From Drosophila pseudoobscura (Eukaryota; Arthropoda; Insecta; Diptera; Drosophilidae): DNA of 64,000 bases. A program made the translations under genes and the position numbers. Of this stretch, positions 36,001 through 50,269 are shown piece by piece. Numbering within the stretch: the stretch's first letter is position 1; each line of letters begins with the position of its first letter. Below the pieces are notes generated by a model, which was not told the origin of the DNA, did no database searches, and was given only the letters and a program-made list of their open reading frames with translations. Where the stretch lies: positions 3,162,001 to 3,226,000 of the forward strand of contig NC_046681.1 in the NCBI RefSeq assembly GCF_009870125.1, given 5' to 3'.

Positions 36001-39000
36001 CCTTCTGGGTGCTGTGCTGAGCGTAATTGGCAAATGAACAACTCGCAGAGAAAGGATTAGAGGGAGCAGATGGCTGGGACCGTGTTGACGCCGTTGCAGG
36101 GACAAGGACGATGACGCAGCCAGCGGCAACGGCATTTGCAACATTTTGCTCGCTTGGCGGAATCTCAGCTGCCACTTAAATCCTGCCGCGGATGCACACA
36201 CGCGTCAATGTCATTGCCCCGCCTCCATCCTCCATCCTCCATCCTCCATCCTTCACCCTCCATGCTGCAAGTCATTGGCCCTTCAGTGGCCATCACATCA
36301 CAGTCGACCCCGTCCTGCACCGCCCCGCTCGTTGCATAAGCATTGGCCGACGCACTTCACGGTAATGCCAACAGCTACGACGGTACGCGACGGTACGGAT
36401 AAAAATCGGTTATGGCTGGGTGGCCACGCCCCGTAACTGCCGCCTCCACTCGCGCTTAATTGATTCACTAAATGATTTGCGGAAGTGGATGTTGTTGCCG
36501 CAGCAGAGAGAGCCGTGGCGTGTGACAATAACAGTAACAAAACACAAGCCCACAAACAACTCAACGGCCAACACCACACGCACTGCCTCAACTGAGTGGC
36601 ATGACAGGCCGACGAGCTTTGACTCTATTTGGTTTCTATATACTTTTAAATCTTGTATCAGTGATGAAATTCGTGTATTCCACGAAAATCAGCTAAAATA
36701 AGTTATAAATAAACACGTACATATATCAACTGTCTGTACCTCGAAACTCAATCGGTTCAATCGCACATCAGGTGGAGTTTCCAGAAAGCCTCATTGCCAA
36801 ATGATATTCTAGTCCCATTCTGACCACACTTCTAACAATTGGTTGTTCAGGATGTCTTGCATAGCTTCACCGAAAACTACTACCAATTATTTGATGCACA
36901 ACCAATTATTTGATGGAAAAACGATTGAAACAGAAGCTCGCTTAGTTCGTACACATCCTTCAAGGAGAGCATCACTAAGACACGGTCTTTATTCGGATGC
37001 AGAAATGTATTCTTTACACCGACACCCCACAGTTGCAGCGAGCTCCCTTCTGGGAGAGTTATATTCTGATCAGAGCTGTCAATCTACGTAATTTATGGCA
37101 CTCACATTACGGCACTTATCGCCAAAGGGCCCAGAGAAATAAAGAAGAATTAAACTATCTGAAATTGCTTTGGGCCAGCCCGTTTGGCCTGGCTTTCAAT
37201 TAAGCTAAATTTATTTAAATTAAAATCATATTTCACATTCCAATTTACCAGAGCACGCAACGCACACACGAGCACCGCAGCCCCCGGAGAGACCCACGGA
37301 AGAAATGTGCTTCCCTGTCATATCTCAAGTGCTTCCAAACCCTCTCCGGGCGGGCCGGCTGTCCGAGCTTTCCGGACTGGTTATCAAATTAATTTAATCA
37401 GATCCAATTGTTTATGTTTTTGGATGGTTTTTTCTCGGGTTTTATTTTTTTCTTTTTGTTTTGTTGTGTTTTTTGCATGATTGGTGGTCGTCAGACACGA
37501 AAGGGGAGAGGCTGAGGCTCCGCTACCCCAACCCCCACCCCCCTGGAATGAGTTGCACCATTTCCAATTGAGTGTGCTTCTCCCTCAGTTCTGGCCACAT
37601 TAGTACTGGCACTCGCACTCGCTCTCCATCGCTTCCCCCGCGCTCCGACAATTATCGGGCTAGACAAATTGTTGCGTCCGTTATGAGGAGGATTTAATGG
37701 CTGCCCGGGATTGATGGCAAACACATGTGGGCGGTGGAACAAACTCATGAATTTCCTCGGTTTTGTGGAATTTTGGAAAAGCCGAAACTCAATTGAAGTG
37801 CGATTTGCTCTGGGGTGGTGGGGGACGGATTAAATCAATGCAAAAGAGACTTAAGTCCATGGTAATCCTTGAGAAATGGCCAAATCATCTTGCCAAAAAC
37901 GATAGTCTGCGAGGAGTAATCTCTGGGCTGCCAAAGAATAAACGCATTAAATAATATTCCCCTGTCGCTTTTCCGGGGGAAATCTTTTTCCCACAATCAT
38001 GATGAGCCATGAGCGATTAGCGGGGGGTGGCCGATGGGGTGGGCAGATGCATCAGCTTAGCTGCGAATAAAACGTCTAAATAAACAAAGCCAGAAGCATT
38101 TGACGCGTGCACGGCAAAAGCAATTGTATCTTGTGGATACCTTCTGCTGCTCGCACTGGCTCTCACCCTTCTCACCCAGCCTCCTCTCCGAACTCTCCCC
38201 CCGCTGGCCAGTGCCAGCACGGTGAAAAAGTGAGAAAAGTCGCACACAAGAATGACAAACGTTCCAGGCTCGTCATTCCCGTTCCTGGGGTTGTGGTGGT
38301 GGTCTCATTCTACCTTTGCAGCAACAGCAACAACAAAAGCAACAACAAAAGCAACAACAAAAGCAACAACAAAAGCAACTACAACAACAACAGCAATGCT
38401 ACTTAATGGACCAGAAATGCGTCGTGCAAACACAGCAGCAATCCCCAGCTCCCTGACCCTCGTCCTGCCACTGCCACTGCCGCTGCCGCTGCCGCTGCGT
38501 ATGCAAACAAACGGGGAACTGTGCCCGAAAGGGAAATGCTCGGCACCGTCAGGCAAAGGGGAGTGGGGGAGTGGGGGAGTGGAATGGGTACAGGCGCAGA
38601 GAAGACTGCGATGAGGGACTGACTCCATGGAAAGCAGGCGGAGCCGAGCACTTGAGCACGCCGCATCGTGGCTGAGTCCTGCCCTCACCCGCAGCGCACC
38701 GCTACTCCAACACCACGCTAGAGACATGCCCGGACCATGCCCATGGTCCATACACACACACACCCACCCCTGGTGCAGGCGACGGCTGAGACGTACACCT
38801 CCTTTCATCTTCCCAACCCTCGCTGAACGGTTCGTCCGGAGAATGGGCCTGAAACCTCGCCTGCAGTCTGCAGTCTGCCTGCAGGCCGACATTCCACTGA
38901 GGCCAAGGCACAGTGGCTCGCATCCTGTGAAGAGTGCATGCGATGTAAGGGAAGAGAAAGGACTTGGATGGATACTAGTATACCTATTGCTTCATTCATT

Positions 39001-42000
39001 CATGTTCTGGGGACTCCCAGCCCACTGTGCACAGTGTCGTTAGCGGCTCATATTTTTATTGCTGGCGAATTCCGAGCGGGCGCCTGCCTGCCTGCCCTGA
39101 CGTTGCCGCCCTCCCTCCTCGCAGGCGGCTCCTGACATGACTCTCGTAATGAGCCCGTAAATTATTTTTTATTATTTCGTATTTAATTTTTTCATTGGCT
39201 GGCATTGTTCCTTCTTTACTCCTTTCCTGCGACAAGGACAAGGGTAACAGCGGTGCAGCAGCGGCGGCGCGTGTGTGGCATCCATTTGATGCTGGAATTG
39301 ATTGTGGGAATATGATATGACGTCTGCTGGGTGGGGGGGGGGTCTGCTAGAGCACCAAAGGGCATTCGTCCTGAATCGATATCGATAGTCGGTGCTCTCG
39401 CGCCAAACTTCCTTGAAATGAACCACAACATAACGGTCTTCCGTCAGGGAATCTACGAGTATGAAAATAATGCTAATTAGTAATTACTTTCCGCACAATT
39501 TCGAGTATCTTCTCCATGGGTGGAGCATGCATTTATAAGCACACATGTACATATGTACACACAGCTTATTGGAAAATTTCACACGCCCGCACAAGTCTGC
39601 TCAGAAGCCGTCCCAGAAGCAGGGGCACCATTAGCTTCCCACGAACTGGGACGAGGGGAAGCCCAACAGAGGAGTGTGTCTGTTCTGATAACATTTCTGG
39701 CAATTAACAATTTTTGGAGCACTTAAGGGCCGCAAAAATGATGTGCATGTGGGGGCCTAATGGGTAATAATGAGGGATTGGATCGAATGAGATGGGATAA
39801 GCGAAGGAACGAAGCAACAGCTGAGGAGGCTGCCCTCCACAAAAATCGATGGGACTGAATGTGCCACTCAAAATACATAAGAAGTATTTACACACTGATT
39901 ACCAATGCGAATCGTTCATTCTCGTCCAAGAAATTCTCTCGGAGCGCAACGAATTTTGGAATTCCGATTCCTTCGATTGACCCACTTATAGTTTGTGTTT
40001 TTCGGTTCCGCCTTGTCACGCCGGGATGGCTCCCAACACTCCCGTCACTCCCGACATATGCCAAATGTTTTTCAACAATTTTGCGCCAATCAAAACATGC
40101 AAGAGACCGGCGCCCCTCCGCCGTAACAGACGCCGTAACAAGCAACAGCTTTGACCATATAATTTTCGAGTATGGTATGTCTTCAATCGGACTGAGGCTG
40201 AGGCTGGGGCTGGGACCTCTTCTGGCTTGCTACTTTGTAATTCTTCTGTCACGCGCGAAGGAAACTCCACATGGCACGTGAAGAGAGCAGGCAGACAGGG
40301 ATCGGGCGATCGGCGGGGCGAGCAAGAATCCTGATTATTTTGCGGTTTATTTTAAGTTTAATTAAGCGATGATACGGAATATTTATAAAATGTATTTCTT
40401 CTGAAGAGCAAGGCAGACGAAACAGCGTCCCCCCTGTCCCCTGTCCCACTACCACGTGAGCGCAAGTGTGAGTGTGAGTGTGCGTGTGCTCGCTATGGCC
40501 CATGGGTGTTTGGCAGATTCGTTCCGCGGCGAATGAAATTCGCTCTGCGTTCTCCCGTGCATTAGTCGCGGTTATTATCATGTCTGCTCTCCCGCTCTCC
40601 CGCTTTCCTTGTCCACCTATCTTCTTTCTCTTTCTCTTTCTGCTGTGTGCGTTTGTTTGGACAGCCAAATGGGCGTTGAGTGTCTGTTTGAGTTGGGTGT
40701 GTCGAAAGGAAGACAAAGTTAGAGAGAAGCAGAAACAGAAACAGAAGGAGAGATAGAGATAGAGACAGAGATGGAATGAGGAGTATTAGCAACATTAACA
40801 CATTAACATATTTAAATGTGGCATAAGCCAGGGGTGGCGGGGCGGCCGATGAATAAATAAGTGAATGAATGAGTGCATTCAATTGGAAATCTATTAAGTG
40901 AGCGGAAAAGAGCGGCCGCAGCAGCGTCTGAATGATGTGCGATGTATCCATAAAATATGCATAGAATTTGCTTTGAAACGAATCCAGAAGAACAGAGAAA
41001 TCTCACTTGGAACAGGAGCAGTGGGTCCCGCCCGCACACACCTCATTGTCCCACTTAACTGGCAATAAACTGGCCGAAATCCCATACAATTATCCCACCG
41101 CTAAGCTGTGTTAATTATATCTGTATCTTGACTGTTTTTTCCTCACACGCCACTTATCCACCAGGGTAGAGTTGATGAGCGAACAGAGGACCCCAGAGAA
41201 CCACAGAGGAGAAGAAATCGAGGAAGTGCGAAGAGGAAAAAGGCAAGAGTACTCGCTCCGAAAGCTTCTGGCACCCATCCAGCTGCCGTCCCTCCGCCCC
41301 TCCGTCCATGGATCCCTGTGTGTGGTATTCGAAAAAATTGTATTTTCCATTTGCCGCCTTCTGCCTTGTCACGTTTACAAGATGATAAAGTAAAGCCCTA
41401 ACCACTTTTCAACAACGAATGAAAACAAACCCAAAATACACACATGCGAGAGGATATGTATGTGTATTTGCTTGACCCAAAAAACACTCACTCTGGCCCA
41501 AACAAAGGCCGAAAACTTTTCACGCCTGCCACGAGGAGAAGGTGTGGGTGGGGCAGTGTCCACTTCAGTGGCAGCCACGCCTCCGACACCAGTGCCTCCA
41601 ATGCAACAATGCTAATCTGCTCTTGCAACTTCTCTTCTCTCTCCGCTCTGCCATCCGCTCTCTTTGGCTCATTGTTTGCCTCCCAGCAGCTGCTCGGCAA
41701 AAAGTCAATACGACAAAGTCCGTAGCCGTAGCCGTAGCCGTAGCCGTATGCTCCTCACTCGGTCAGAGTCATAAATTACAGCATCCCGGGGGTGCTATCG
41801 AAAAATATGTGCGTCTCCTCTCCTCCAGCAACTCCAGTGCCACACTGAGAGAAAAACAAAGCGCCATGGAGCAGGAAACACACACCTGAAGGCAAGAACA
41901 ATACAGAAACAACTAGATCATAAATCAGTTTCCAGTTCCCAGTACCAGTAAACGTTCTCTCAGTGTAGGAGCTCGCCTCATCTCCGTGTTTGTTTTGGGC

Positions 42001-45000
42001 TGTGTGCGATGCCCCGATGCCCCGAGGTGCCTGCTAACTGCTCCTGCTGCCTTGTCAAAAATTGTTCATAAATTCTACCTCAAAGCAGCACCTCTGCCCT
42101 GCCCTGCCCTGCCCTGCCCCGCCGTGCCCTGGCCCATACTCCGTCGCAAACTCCGAAAAATTTCAGCACAGGAAGTTGCTGTTTACTTAAGGCTCACAAA
42201 GCACACAGAAACAAATTCACATACGACTTTGCGGGTTTTCTGGAATGTCTTTGGCCCGGTCGACCCCAGGACCACCCAGGGATGCAAATCCAAGCCGCAA
42301 CGCCATTAGAAGCTGACCCAAGCAGGTAAACCGCAACGAAAGCTCCCATCTCCACCCTCAACTGGGCCACACACTCTGGGGGCACCTGCCCCATATGGAG
42401 GAGCACCGCCCCCGCTTTATGTCTTAACATACATTTTATGACAGCGCCTAGACGCCGATACAGATACAGCTACAGCTACAGCTACAGATGCACATACATA
42501 TATATAGATGCGTAGAGGGATCCTCCAGCTAAAGGTGATAAAAATTTCATTACGTCACGCAATGCACAAGGTACGTCGCAAGAGCGAGCCAGAGCTAGCC
42601 ACGTTGCCTGGATTCCTTGTATTGCCTGGAAAAGTGAAAGAAAACTTTGCACCAGTGGCAAGTTAATGGCTGCCTCTGTCCCAGCGTTTCCGTGGAAGAA
42701 ATCACTGTGATGGGAGAGCTGATGGGGATTGGTATGGGGATGGGGATGAAGGGGCAGGACTGATGGATGTGTGTGGGTGTTGCCATACAGGTATCTGCCA
42801 CGATTCCCTGCGGCTGTTGCTGTTGCTGTTGCCGCTGCCGCCGAGTGTTGCTGCCTTCTATCTGGTCTCTCGGTTAATAATCACATTTACTCCTACAGAT
42901 AATCACATTAAATTTAAGACCTTCCCTGTTAATGCTCCTTTTGATTTTTTTATGAGTTCATGGGACTCACTTCACATCAGGTCGCATCGCCTCGCCGAGC
43001 ATCGGCTGCCATCCCGGAGTAGGAGTGCCAATGGGGGAGCCTAGTTGCGGCTTGGTTGGGGTTGGCGTTGGGGTTGGCCCTGGGGTTGGCGTTGCCGTTG
43101 CCGTTTCCCCCGAAGCGCACCTGCTCAAGTGCCTGCCGAAGGGTGTATTTTGAAGCAGATATCGGCCAAGTAGCTCGGACATTAGATTAATTACAGATTA
43201 GTGGGGGAATAATTAAGCTGTTTAAGTGTCTTGACCCAGATGGGTTCAGGCGAGGTGCGGTGTGGTGTGCGGTGGCTTGGGGGAGCAATACTAAAGTCCT
43301 TTTGACAAATTTAATTTATTTTTTCTATTTTGTAAGAGTATCGTGAATTTTTCGAGGATTATTACAGGCCACGGATCTCTGTGATAAATCATATCTCTGA
43401 ATCACAATCATATGCTCGAATATCAGTGGAAGAGAAGTTTATTGCCCCCAGTCATTGCTCTCTCCGATTCCGATCCTGAGCCCTTTCCCAGTACAGACGG
43501 AATTAACATTTTTAATTGAAAGAAACTGAAGAGACCTAACGAAGCTTGGACAGACATTCCCATTCCCATTCCCATTCCCATTGCCTTTTGCAAAGCCTGC
43601 AAGAACCATAAATGTAATGCGTTTCTTTTATGGGCCTTGTCATAGAAATCTACAGGCGTTTGGTAACATAATTTATGCACCATTGCAGGCTGCCTCGCAG
43701 AATTTATGGTGTTGACCGGGCTAAGAGCGGGAAAGGGGCAGTCTCCGATGAAGAGGCCGCGTCGAGGTGATAATGTAAAAGAAAATACACAGCTCTGGAG
43801 GTGGAGCGTTGCAGAGCAGGACTGGTACATGATGAGTGCGTTTGTGCTGCAGGCGGGCAATACGAAAGGAAAAGAACAGAACCAGCAGAAGCTGCAGCAG
43901 AAGCAGCAGCAACAGCTCCAACATCACGGTTGCAGAACCAGGCCCAGACTCAGAAACAGACGCAGACGCAGACGCAGACGGAGAGGCTGGAAGGGACCGG
44001 GGAAAATAAATTGCAGCTGCTCGAGCGGGCGATGAAATACAAATAGAAATACTTGGCAGCTACTGGATGAAGTTGCCACACAGCCTGCCACTGACTGGCA
44101 GACTGGCTGACTGGCAGACTGTCAGAGGGCCCCAACGCTGCCTGGCCGGAGCTGGAGTCACTTCACATGTCCTTTGGCTTGTTTGTCTTACACTCTGACG
44201 CTCTGCGGATCGGATCCGAGTGGAGCGGAGCGGAGCGGAGTGGAGATGGGCAAGCTGATGATAAGTTGTTTGGTCAGACAGCGCTGTGCGAAGAGGCCTT
44301 ACCCACGAAGCCAGCCAAGCACGAATCATGACCATTTGAGCATAAAAATTGCCTTACCTTGGTCTTCGCTAGCTGTCTGCCCGCTCCCTCCTCCCTGCCC
44401 TCTGCTCGCTCCCTGTGCAGAAACCAGGCACCAGGCACCAGGCTTCCATGTCTGCTCTTGACCTTTTATGGTGAGACTCAGAGTCGGAGTCGGAGTCGGA
44501 GTCGGAGTCAGACTCCAGTGGACTCCAGTGCGATTTAATCAGCATCCTCGACTAACATATAATTTGGAGAATTGCAAGATGCATTTAAGGAGTTAGTTTG
44601 AGCATCAAAGGAAGAGCGAGAGAGGAAAGGGAGGGAGCTTGAGTTATGATGTGCCTGCCTTTGGCTTAGACAAATTTGCGGCTCTGTCTTCGTATGTAGA
44701 TGGAGATTGAAATTGCAAAACCCATTAGATGTCTGCACAACCCTTGTCTCTCTACCCCTGCCCCCCGGGCAGCCCTTCCGAGGGCGGCCCTAAATCAGCA
44801 TCAGCTTCTAGGCCAATGCCCAACCAAATGTCATCATCAGCCGCGGGCCGATTCAGATAACTCCCCCCAGATAATAATAAAAATGTCGTCTGACTTTAGA
44901 CACCCTCACCCTCACCCTCGCTCGCTCACTCTCCAACTCTCCCTCTCTCCCTCACACCCTCTCCAGCGCCAATGTTTGGGACCAGGCCCTCGCTTGGGGT

Positions 45001-48000
45001 CTGCTTTAATGCACAACATATTCATGTGTCAAAAGACAATTTCGGATTTATGGCCTGCGAAATCCCCCACCAGATCCAAACTCAAACTCAAACCCAGTCC
45101 CAAAACCCCACAGACGCGACTACGAGAGAGCCAGAGTGACGCAATGTGGGCGAACGAACAACAGAAAAAATATGTTAAGAAAGCATAAAATGATATCCAA
45201 ACTACCCACAACTCGTATGACATGGTCTGGCTATGGTCTTGTCTGGCTCGGGTCTGCTCTGGTCTGCTCTGGTCTGGAAATCTCACTCGTGTCTGGCTTG
45301 GGTTTGCATAAATTAGGGTCCGGACGGGTTGCTGAAAGGCCTCGGGAGGGGCAGGGGGACACTCGCACGAGCATTCCGAGGCTATTGGGATCTCAAAAAA
45401 TTGGCAATTCTTTCTCCTCTTTTCGGTTTATGCGTTAGCCATGGCGTTTTTAGGGTTGTAATTGAAATTAAATAGATGTCGTGCCATGAATTCAAATCGC
45501 TTTCGTTGAGGCTGTGGCTGTGGCTGTGACTGCGACTGGGAGTCTGGAAGCTGTTTTGGTGCTGGAGCAGTTGAAGAGATGTCTCCCAACGGTGGAGAAC
45601 GAGTTTGCGAGTTATTTTTGGCCAAATTAAAGCCACTTTTTGCCCGCTTTCCGGCGGAGACTTTCCTGCTGGAAGTCAACTCTTCCATCGCCCAGTGGCG
45701 ACCGGCGCAGCGGGAGACGCAATTGCTTTCGCCTCCCTTTTATCCGTTTTTCTTATTTTCATTCGCGCAGTTTTCAAAACTTTTACTTTTCGCCGCGCTT
45801 CGAATTTATGTGTCAGTGGCACTTGAAGCAGAAGTTTTTCGGGGGCTGCTGCTCCACACCCTCCCAGCTGCCGACGCGCTGCCTCCACGATTGATGGATG
45901 CTGGGGAAAATCGATTTTCCTCACGGCACCTGCCCTGCCTGCCCTTCCAGCCCTGCCCCGCCCTGCCCTGCTTGGCATCGACTTCATTTGTTGGGCAATC
46001 AGCACTAATTAGCACTAGACCCTGGAGTTGAAATGCAAAACGCGTCGCGAGGGGCTGAGTAAAGGGTCCAAGTAAATTGCTATTACTTGTCTATGATTGC
46101 AAGGGGTGGGGACACGGGGTTGCTGGCTGGTGGCTGGTGGCTGTAGTAGAATGTTAGCCGCATCTGCGGAAGGGAATTTCAATTGTAATTGTTCCCAAAG
46201 TTTCCAGAGAGGGAGCAGAAGAGTTTTCTCTGGGATTTTCTTTAATTTCTGTGCTTTGCTACACTCAATGAGCTGCACCTCCACATGTCTGAGGCCCATT
46301 AACCCTTTGACCCCCCTGCCGTGATGCAGTTATCATCAGCTCTCTATCTCCGCCGACTGAGTTCATTATGCGACAGTTTTTCATATCTACCCTTAAACCT
46401 CGAACTCCACCTCGAACTCCAGCTCCAGCTCCCCTCCCTCCCAGGACATCGCTACTAATTACATTTTCAGAGTGCAAACGAAGCGTGCAAGGAACCGGAG
46501 AGGCAGTGCTGGAGTGCCTAGTCTGGGTGCCGGGCTTGTCCCCACTAATTAGTACGATATAAGTATATATGAATATATAGACCGCTTTATGCACTAGCTT
46601 CCCTCTCTCTCTCTCTCTCTCTCTCCTGCGCTGTGGGTGCCATGAATAGGCCGAAGCATAAGTGGCATAAATTAAAATAAAATGTACAAGAATAAAATGT
46701 AACTGCGACGGGGCAACGGCAACGGCAGCGGCAACTGCGATAAAAATCTAAAATAAACATTGCCTCTTGCTGCAGACGGGGCATGCAACGCACACATGCA
46801 GCAGCTAGGCAGGGGCATGTGCAGGGGCAGTGGCAGGGGCAGGGCAGCCTTAATTAAGCATGAACATTTAACCTGCCCACCGAGCCACGCCTCCGCGGGA
46901 GGCAGAGAGTCGGAGTCGCGTGTCTTGGCCAGGGGTCCGCTCGGGTCCTAAATTTAGATTGATTTATTGAGCGCCACGCCAGGCAGGGATCGGTGCGAGG
47001 GAGGGGTCGCCGTCACCCCTTAGCCCGAGTAATCGCACGGCTAATTTAATTAAAAATGCATTGTCAGACAGGTAGCAGTTACAAGCTGCCTCTGCAGCAG
47101 TCCCAGTCCCAGCCTCATGGTGCGGGGCAACATGCAACATGCACAAGCTGTCAAAACTATCAGATCAATTTAGATACAATGGCGACCAGACCCTTGGACA
47201 GGTGTCTATTATAAGCGGGTTACCTTCAATGCTCTCTGCTTTTAAGGTGGAACGTTACCTGCCCAGTTTGCCTGTGTTTAAGGACACTTTAAGGATACTT
47301 TCCTCCTTGTTCCAAGGCTGTTATCCAAACAAAAGGGAACGTGGCAGACAAGCACTTTGAAGCGAGCCGGCTGCCATTTAACTCCTTCAATCTGTCACTG
47401 TAGTGTCTCGATGGACAGATATTGGCCGAGTCCCGATTAAGGGGGGGGGGGGGGGGGATTAAATTTACCACGCCCTCGCCCCCGCCCACCCACAAGGAAG
47501 ACGGTTATCCCTGGTGATTGATTATGCAGCCGTCTAGTGTGACTTGGCGAAAAGTTCTTCCCTGATAGGGAAGGGGTACGGATTCATTTCCTCGGGGGTC
47601 GGATATTGATTTGGGGGTCACAGTCACAGTCGCAGTCACAGTACAAGCATTGCTATAAGATTTCCGTCTCTCTCTTTCTTTGAAGGTGTCTCCGCGGAGC
47701 TGTACTATGTGCGGGAGGGAGCCATCAACGATTACGCCCTGAACTTCGCAGTTCCTGTGCCGGCCAATATCAGCGACGTGACCTTTACCTGGCAGTCGCT
47801 GGTGGAGCACCCGCTTCCGTACAGCATCAACATAGCCACCTCGGACACGGACGTGCTGCCCCGCCCCCTGCTGAACATCTCCCGGATCGGTGACGTGCCG
47901 CAGGAGCCGCAGACCTGGGGCATCGCCCTCAAATGCTCGGGCACGCGCAACGCCGAGGTCACCGTCACCATAAACGTGGAGGTGATCCTCGACAGGACCA

Positions 48001-49688
48001 CCAACAACAACACGAACCTGATCTTCAAGCGCAAGAAGATCTGCCTGAAGGAGGAGCAGGACAGCGCCCACGAAGAGTACGACGACGACGACGTGCTGCA
48101 GCCGGCCCTGGGCGGCCACGAGGACGTTCAATATGTCGACCACAACGAGGAGCACGTGGTGGCTAATGGGCACTTGGCTCCCAGCGTGGATCACGACAAG
48201 CTGAAGCACCGAAACGTGGTGACCGAGCCGTCACTGAATGTGGGTCGAGGCAATGGCAACGGCAATGGCAATGCGGGAGGGTCCAAGCGGGACTTCGATC
48301 CCATGCTGAGGGAGAACCTGGTGCCGCCGGCCAGTGGCCTGGTCACACTGATTGTGGGCGGCATCCTGGCCCTGGTCCTCGTGTCCACCCTCATTCTGAT
48401 CGCTTACTGCGCCAAGGGTCCCTCCAAGCGCCATCCCTCGAACGGGGTGCACTTGATCAAGACCTCCAGCTTCCAGCGCCTGCCCACGATTTCGTCCACG
48501 GCCCACAACTCGATCTATGTCTGCCCCTCGACCATAACGCCCACATACGCGACCCTGACGCGGCCATTTCGCGAATATGAGCATGAGCCTGAGGAGTTCA
48601 ACCGCCGTCTCCAGGAGCTGACAGTCCAGAAGTGCCGCGTGCGTCTCTCCTGTCTCGTGCAGGAGGGAAACTTTGGGCGCATCTATCGCGGCACTTACAA
48701 TGACTGTCAGGAGGTTCTGGTTAAAACTGTGGCGCAACACGCCAGCCAGCTGCAAGTGAATCTCCTGCTCCAGGAGTCCATGATGCTCTACGAGGCCATC
48801 CATCCGAACGTTCTCTCCGTGCTGGGCATCTCCATCGAGGACTACGCCACCCCGTTCGTCCTCTATGCGGCCACGGGCAGTGTCCGCAACCTGAAGACCT
48901 TCCTGCAGGACCCCTCCTACGCACGCAGTGTCACCACCATTCAGACGGTGCTAATGGCCTCCCAGCTGGCCATGGCGATGGAGCACTTGCATAACCACGG
49001 CGTCATCCACAAGGACATAGCGGCCAGGAACTGTGTGTAAGTTGAGCCCAAGTTGAGTCCCAATCCCAAATGGGATCTCCAGATGCCCCTGTGCCGTGCT
49101 ACAATCTAAGGAACGACTCCGCCATCCTCCCTCTTTTCTCCCTCAGTATTGACGATCAGTTGCGCGTGAAGCTAACGGACAGCGCCCTTAGTCGGGACCT
49201 GTTTTCCGGGGACTACAACTGCCTGGGCGACGGCGAGTATCGACCCATCAAGTGGCTCTCCCTGGAGGCCCTTCAGAAGTCCCACTACAACGAGGGCAGC
49301 GATGTGTGGTCCTTCGGCGTCCTCATGTGGGAGATGTGCACGCTGGGCAAGCTGCCCTACGCCGAGATCGATCCCTATGAGATGGAGCACTATCTCAAGG
49401 ATGGCTATCGACTAGCTCAGCCCTTTAATTGTCCCGACGAGCTGTAAGTATACCTCAGCCCCTTATTTGTATACCTATGTATATTTTTGCAGACGCAACA
49501 GCCCCCTTAGACTAGGTTTCTTTGTGTTTCGTTTACTAAACTGTGGGCATTGTCTTTGTTTTCTCATCACCTGCAGCTTTACGATCATGGCCTATTGCTG
49601 GGCCTCGATGCCGGCCGAGCGACCCTCGTTCAGCCAACTGCAGATCTGCCTCTCGGAGTTCCACACCCAGATTACCAGATATGTTTAA
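33050..49688 (+). CDS. drl: Derailed, RYK-family Wnt receptor pseudokinase
   Basis: Four exons: 33050-33161, 47686-49036, 49147-49443 and 49577-49688, giving 623 aa, with all junctions in phase. Domains: signal peptide (about 1-22, cleaved after GAQA); WIF Wnt-binding domain (about 24-150); a tetrabasic KRKK near residues 152-155, as in RYK; an acidic and Gly/Asn-rich stalk; one transmembrane helix (about 254-280); and a kinase-like domain (about 350-618). The nucleotide loop (EGNFGRIYRG) and the VKTV lysine are present and the catalytic loop reads HKDIAARN. The DFG motif is replaced by DSA, as typical of RYK pseudokinases. It ends ITRYV, a possible PDZ ligand. In flies Drl binds Wnt5 to repel commissural axons and is needed for muscle attachment and memory. 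Length and the pigeon/gammaTub37C/brat neighbourhood favour drl over the paralogue dnt. Confidence 0.9.
39380..39387. promoter_or_regulatory. DRE-like palindrome
   Basis: TATCGATA, the binding core of DREF and BEAF-32, occurs once in drl intron 1 within CGATATCGATAG. A single 8-mer can occur by chance in an intron of this size. Confidence 0.25.
47441..47457. repeat. poly-G tract of 17
   Basis: A run of 17 G lies 228 bp upstream of drl exon 2. It is able to form a G-quadruplex and is prone to length error in sequencing. Confidence 0.9.
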
Positions 49689-49715
49689 CCAGCGGTGCTG
49701 AAGCATGCCAAGACC

Positions 49716-49723
49716 TGTAAATA
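49716..49723 (+). promoter_or_regulatory. Pumilio-response-element-like site in the drl 3' UTR
   Basis: TGTAAATA matches the UGUANAUA consensus and lies close to the stop codon. Functional significance is not shown. Confidence 0.35.
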
Positions 49724-50269
49724 CAACAAGAGGCGACGTCGCAAGATATTCCAGCAGACCACGTCGTCCACTCTGTTCCCAAAGACATATTTAAATGGTA
49801 GCGCCTAGAGCGGGGCTCGCATCTACTCGTAGAAGATCCCCCGCACGTATTCTTATTATGTGTATGAAGATAGTTATTTATGCAGAAGGAGTGCAAGAGG
49901 TGCCGTCGGGTGCGTTGGGTAACGCAAGCAGAAGATCTTTGAAAAAGAGGAACTACCGGAACTACCCAACTGCCCGACGATGCTCTATGCCCTATGTAGC
50001 ACTTATTGATAGGCTAGCGTGTAAGGAGACAAGTGACATTTCAATGCAAACATTATAAGATACAGAACATACGAGTACACACACCCCTACGTCCCCCTGT
50101 TAGAAACACTAGCACCTTCGCTCTGTAGGAAGAGCCAAGCCCAGTAGAGAACAGGTAAAAGTTTCAATGAGAATCCAAATGGGTTCTTGCAGAACTTCAA
50201 CAAAAACTAAAACTAAACATACGGATAGTAAGCATGCATAGCCCCAGTACTAGGATAGGAACCGAACCC

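Larger units (their letters stand above)
33162..47685 (+). other. drl: drl intron 1 (14.5 kb)
   Basis: It runs from donor GTGAGTTG to acceptor TTTCTTTGAAG and splits a Gly codon after LRLIG. I see no nested gene on either strand. It contains many simple repeats: CAACAAAAG units at about 38,330-38,390, CCGTAG at about 41,720-41,748, CATTCC at about 43,556-43,580, and GGAGTC at about 44,482-44,510. Its size suggests that it carries neural and muscle enhancers for drl, but that is inference from family practice. Confidence 0.85.

Noticed and set aside
33050-49688. Assignment to doughnut on 2 (dnt) or Drl-2 instead of drl
   Set aside because: The encoded length (623 aa) and the direct neighbourhood of pigeon, gammaTub37C and brat fit drl better; sequence comparison from memory cannot fully exclude the paralogue.
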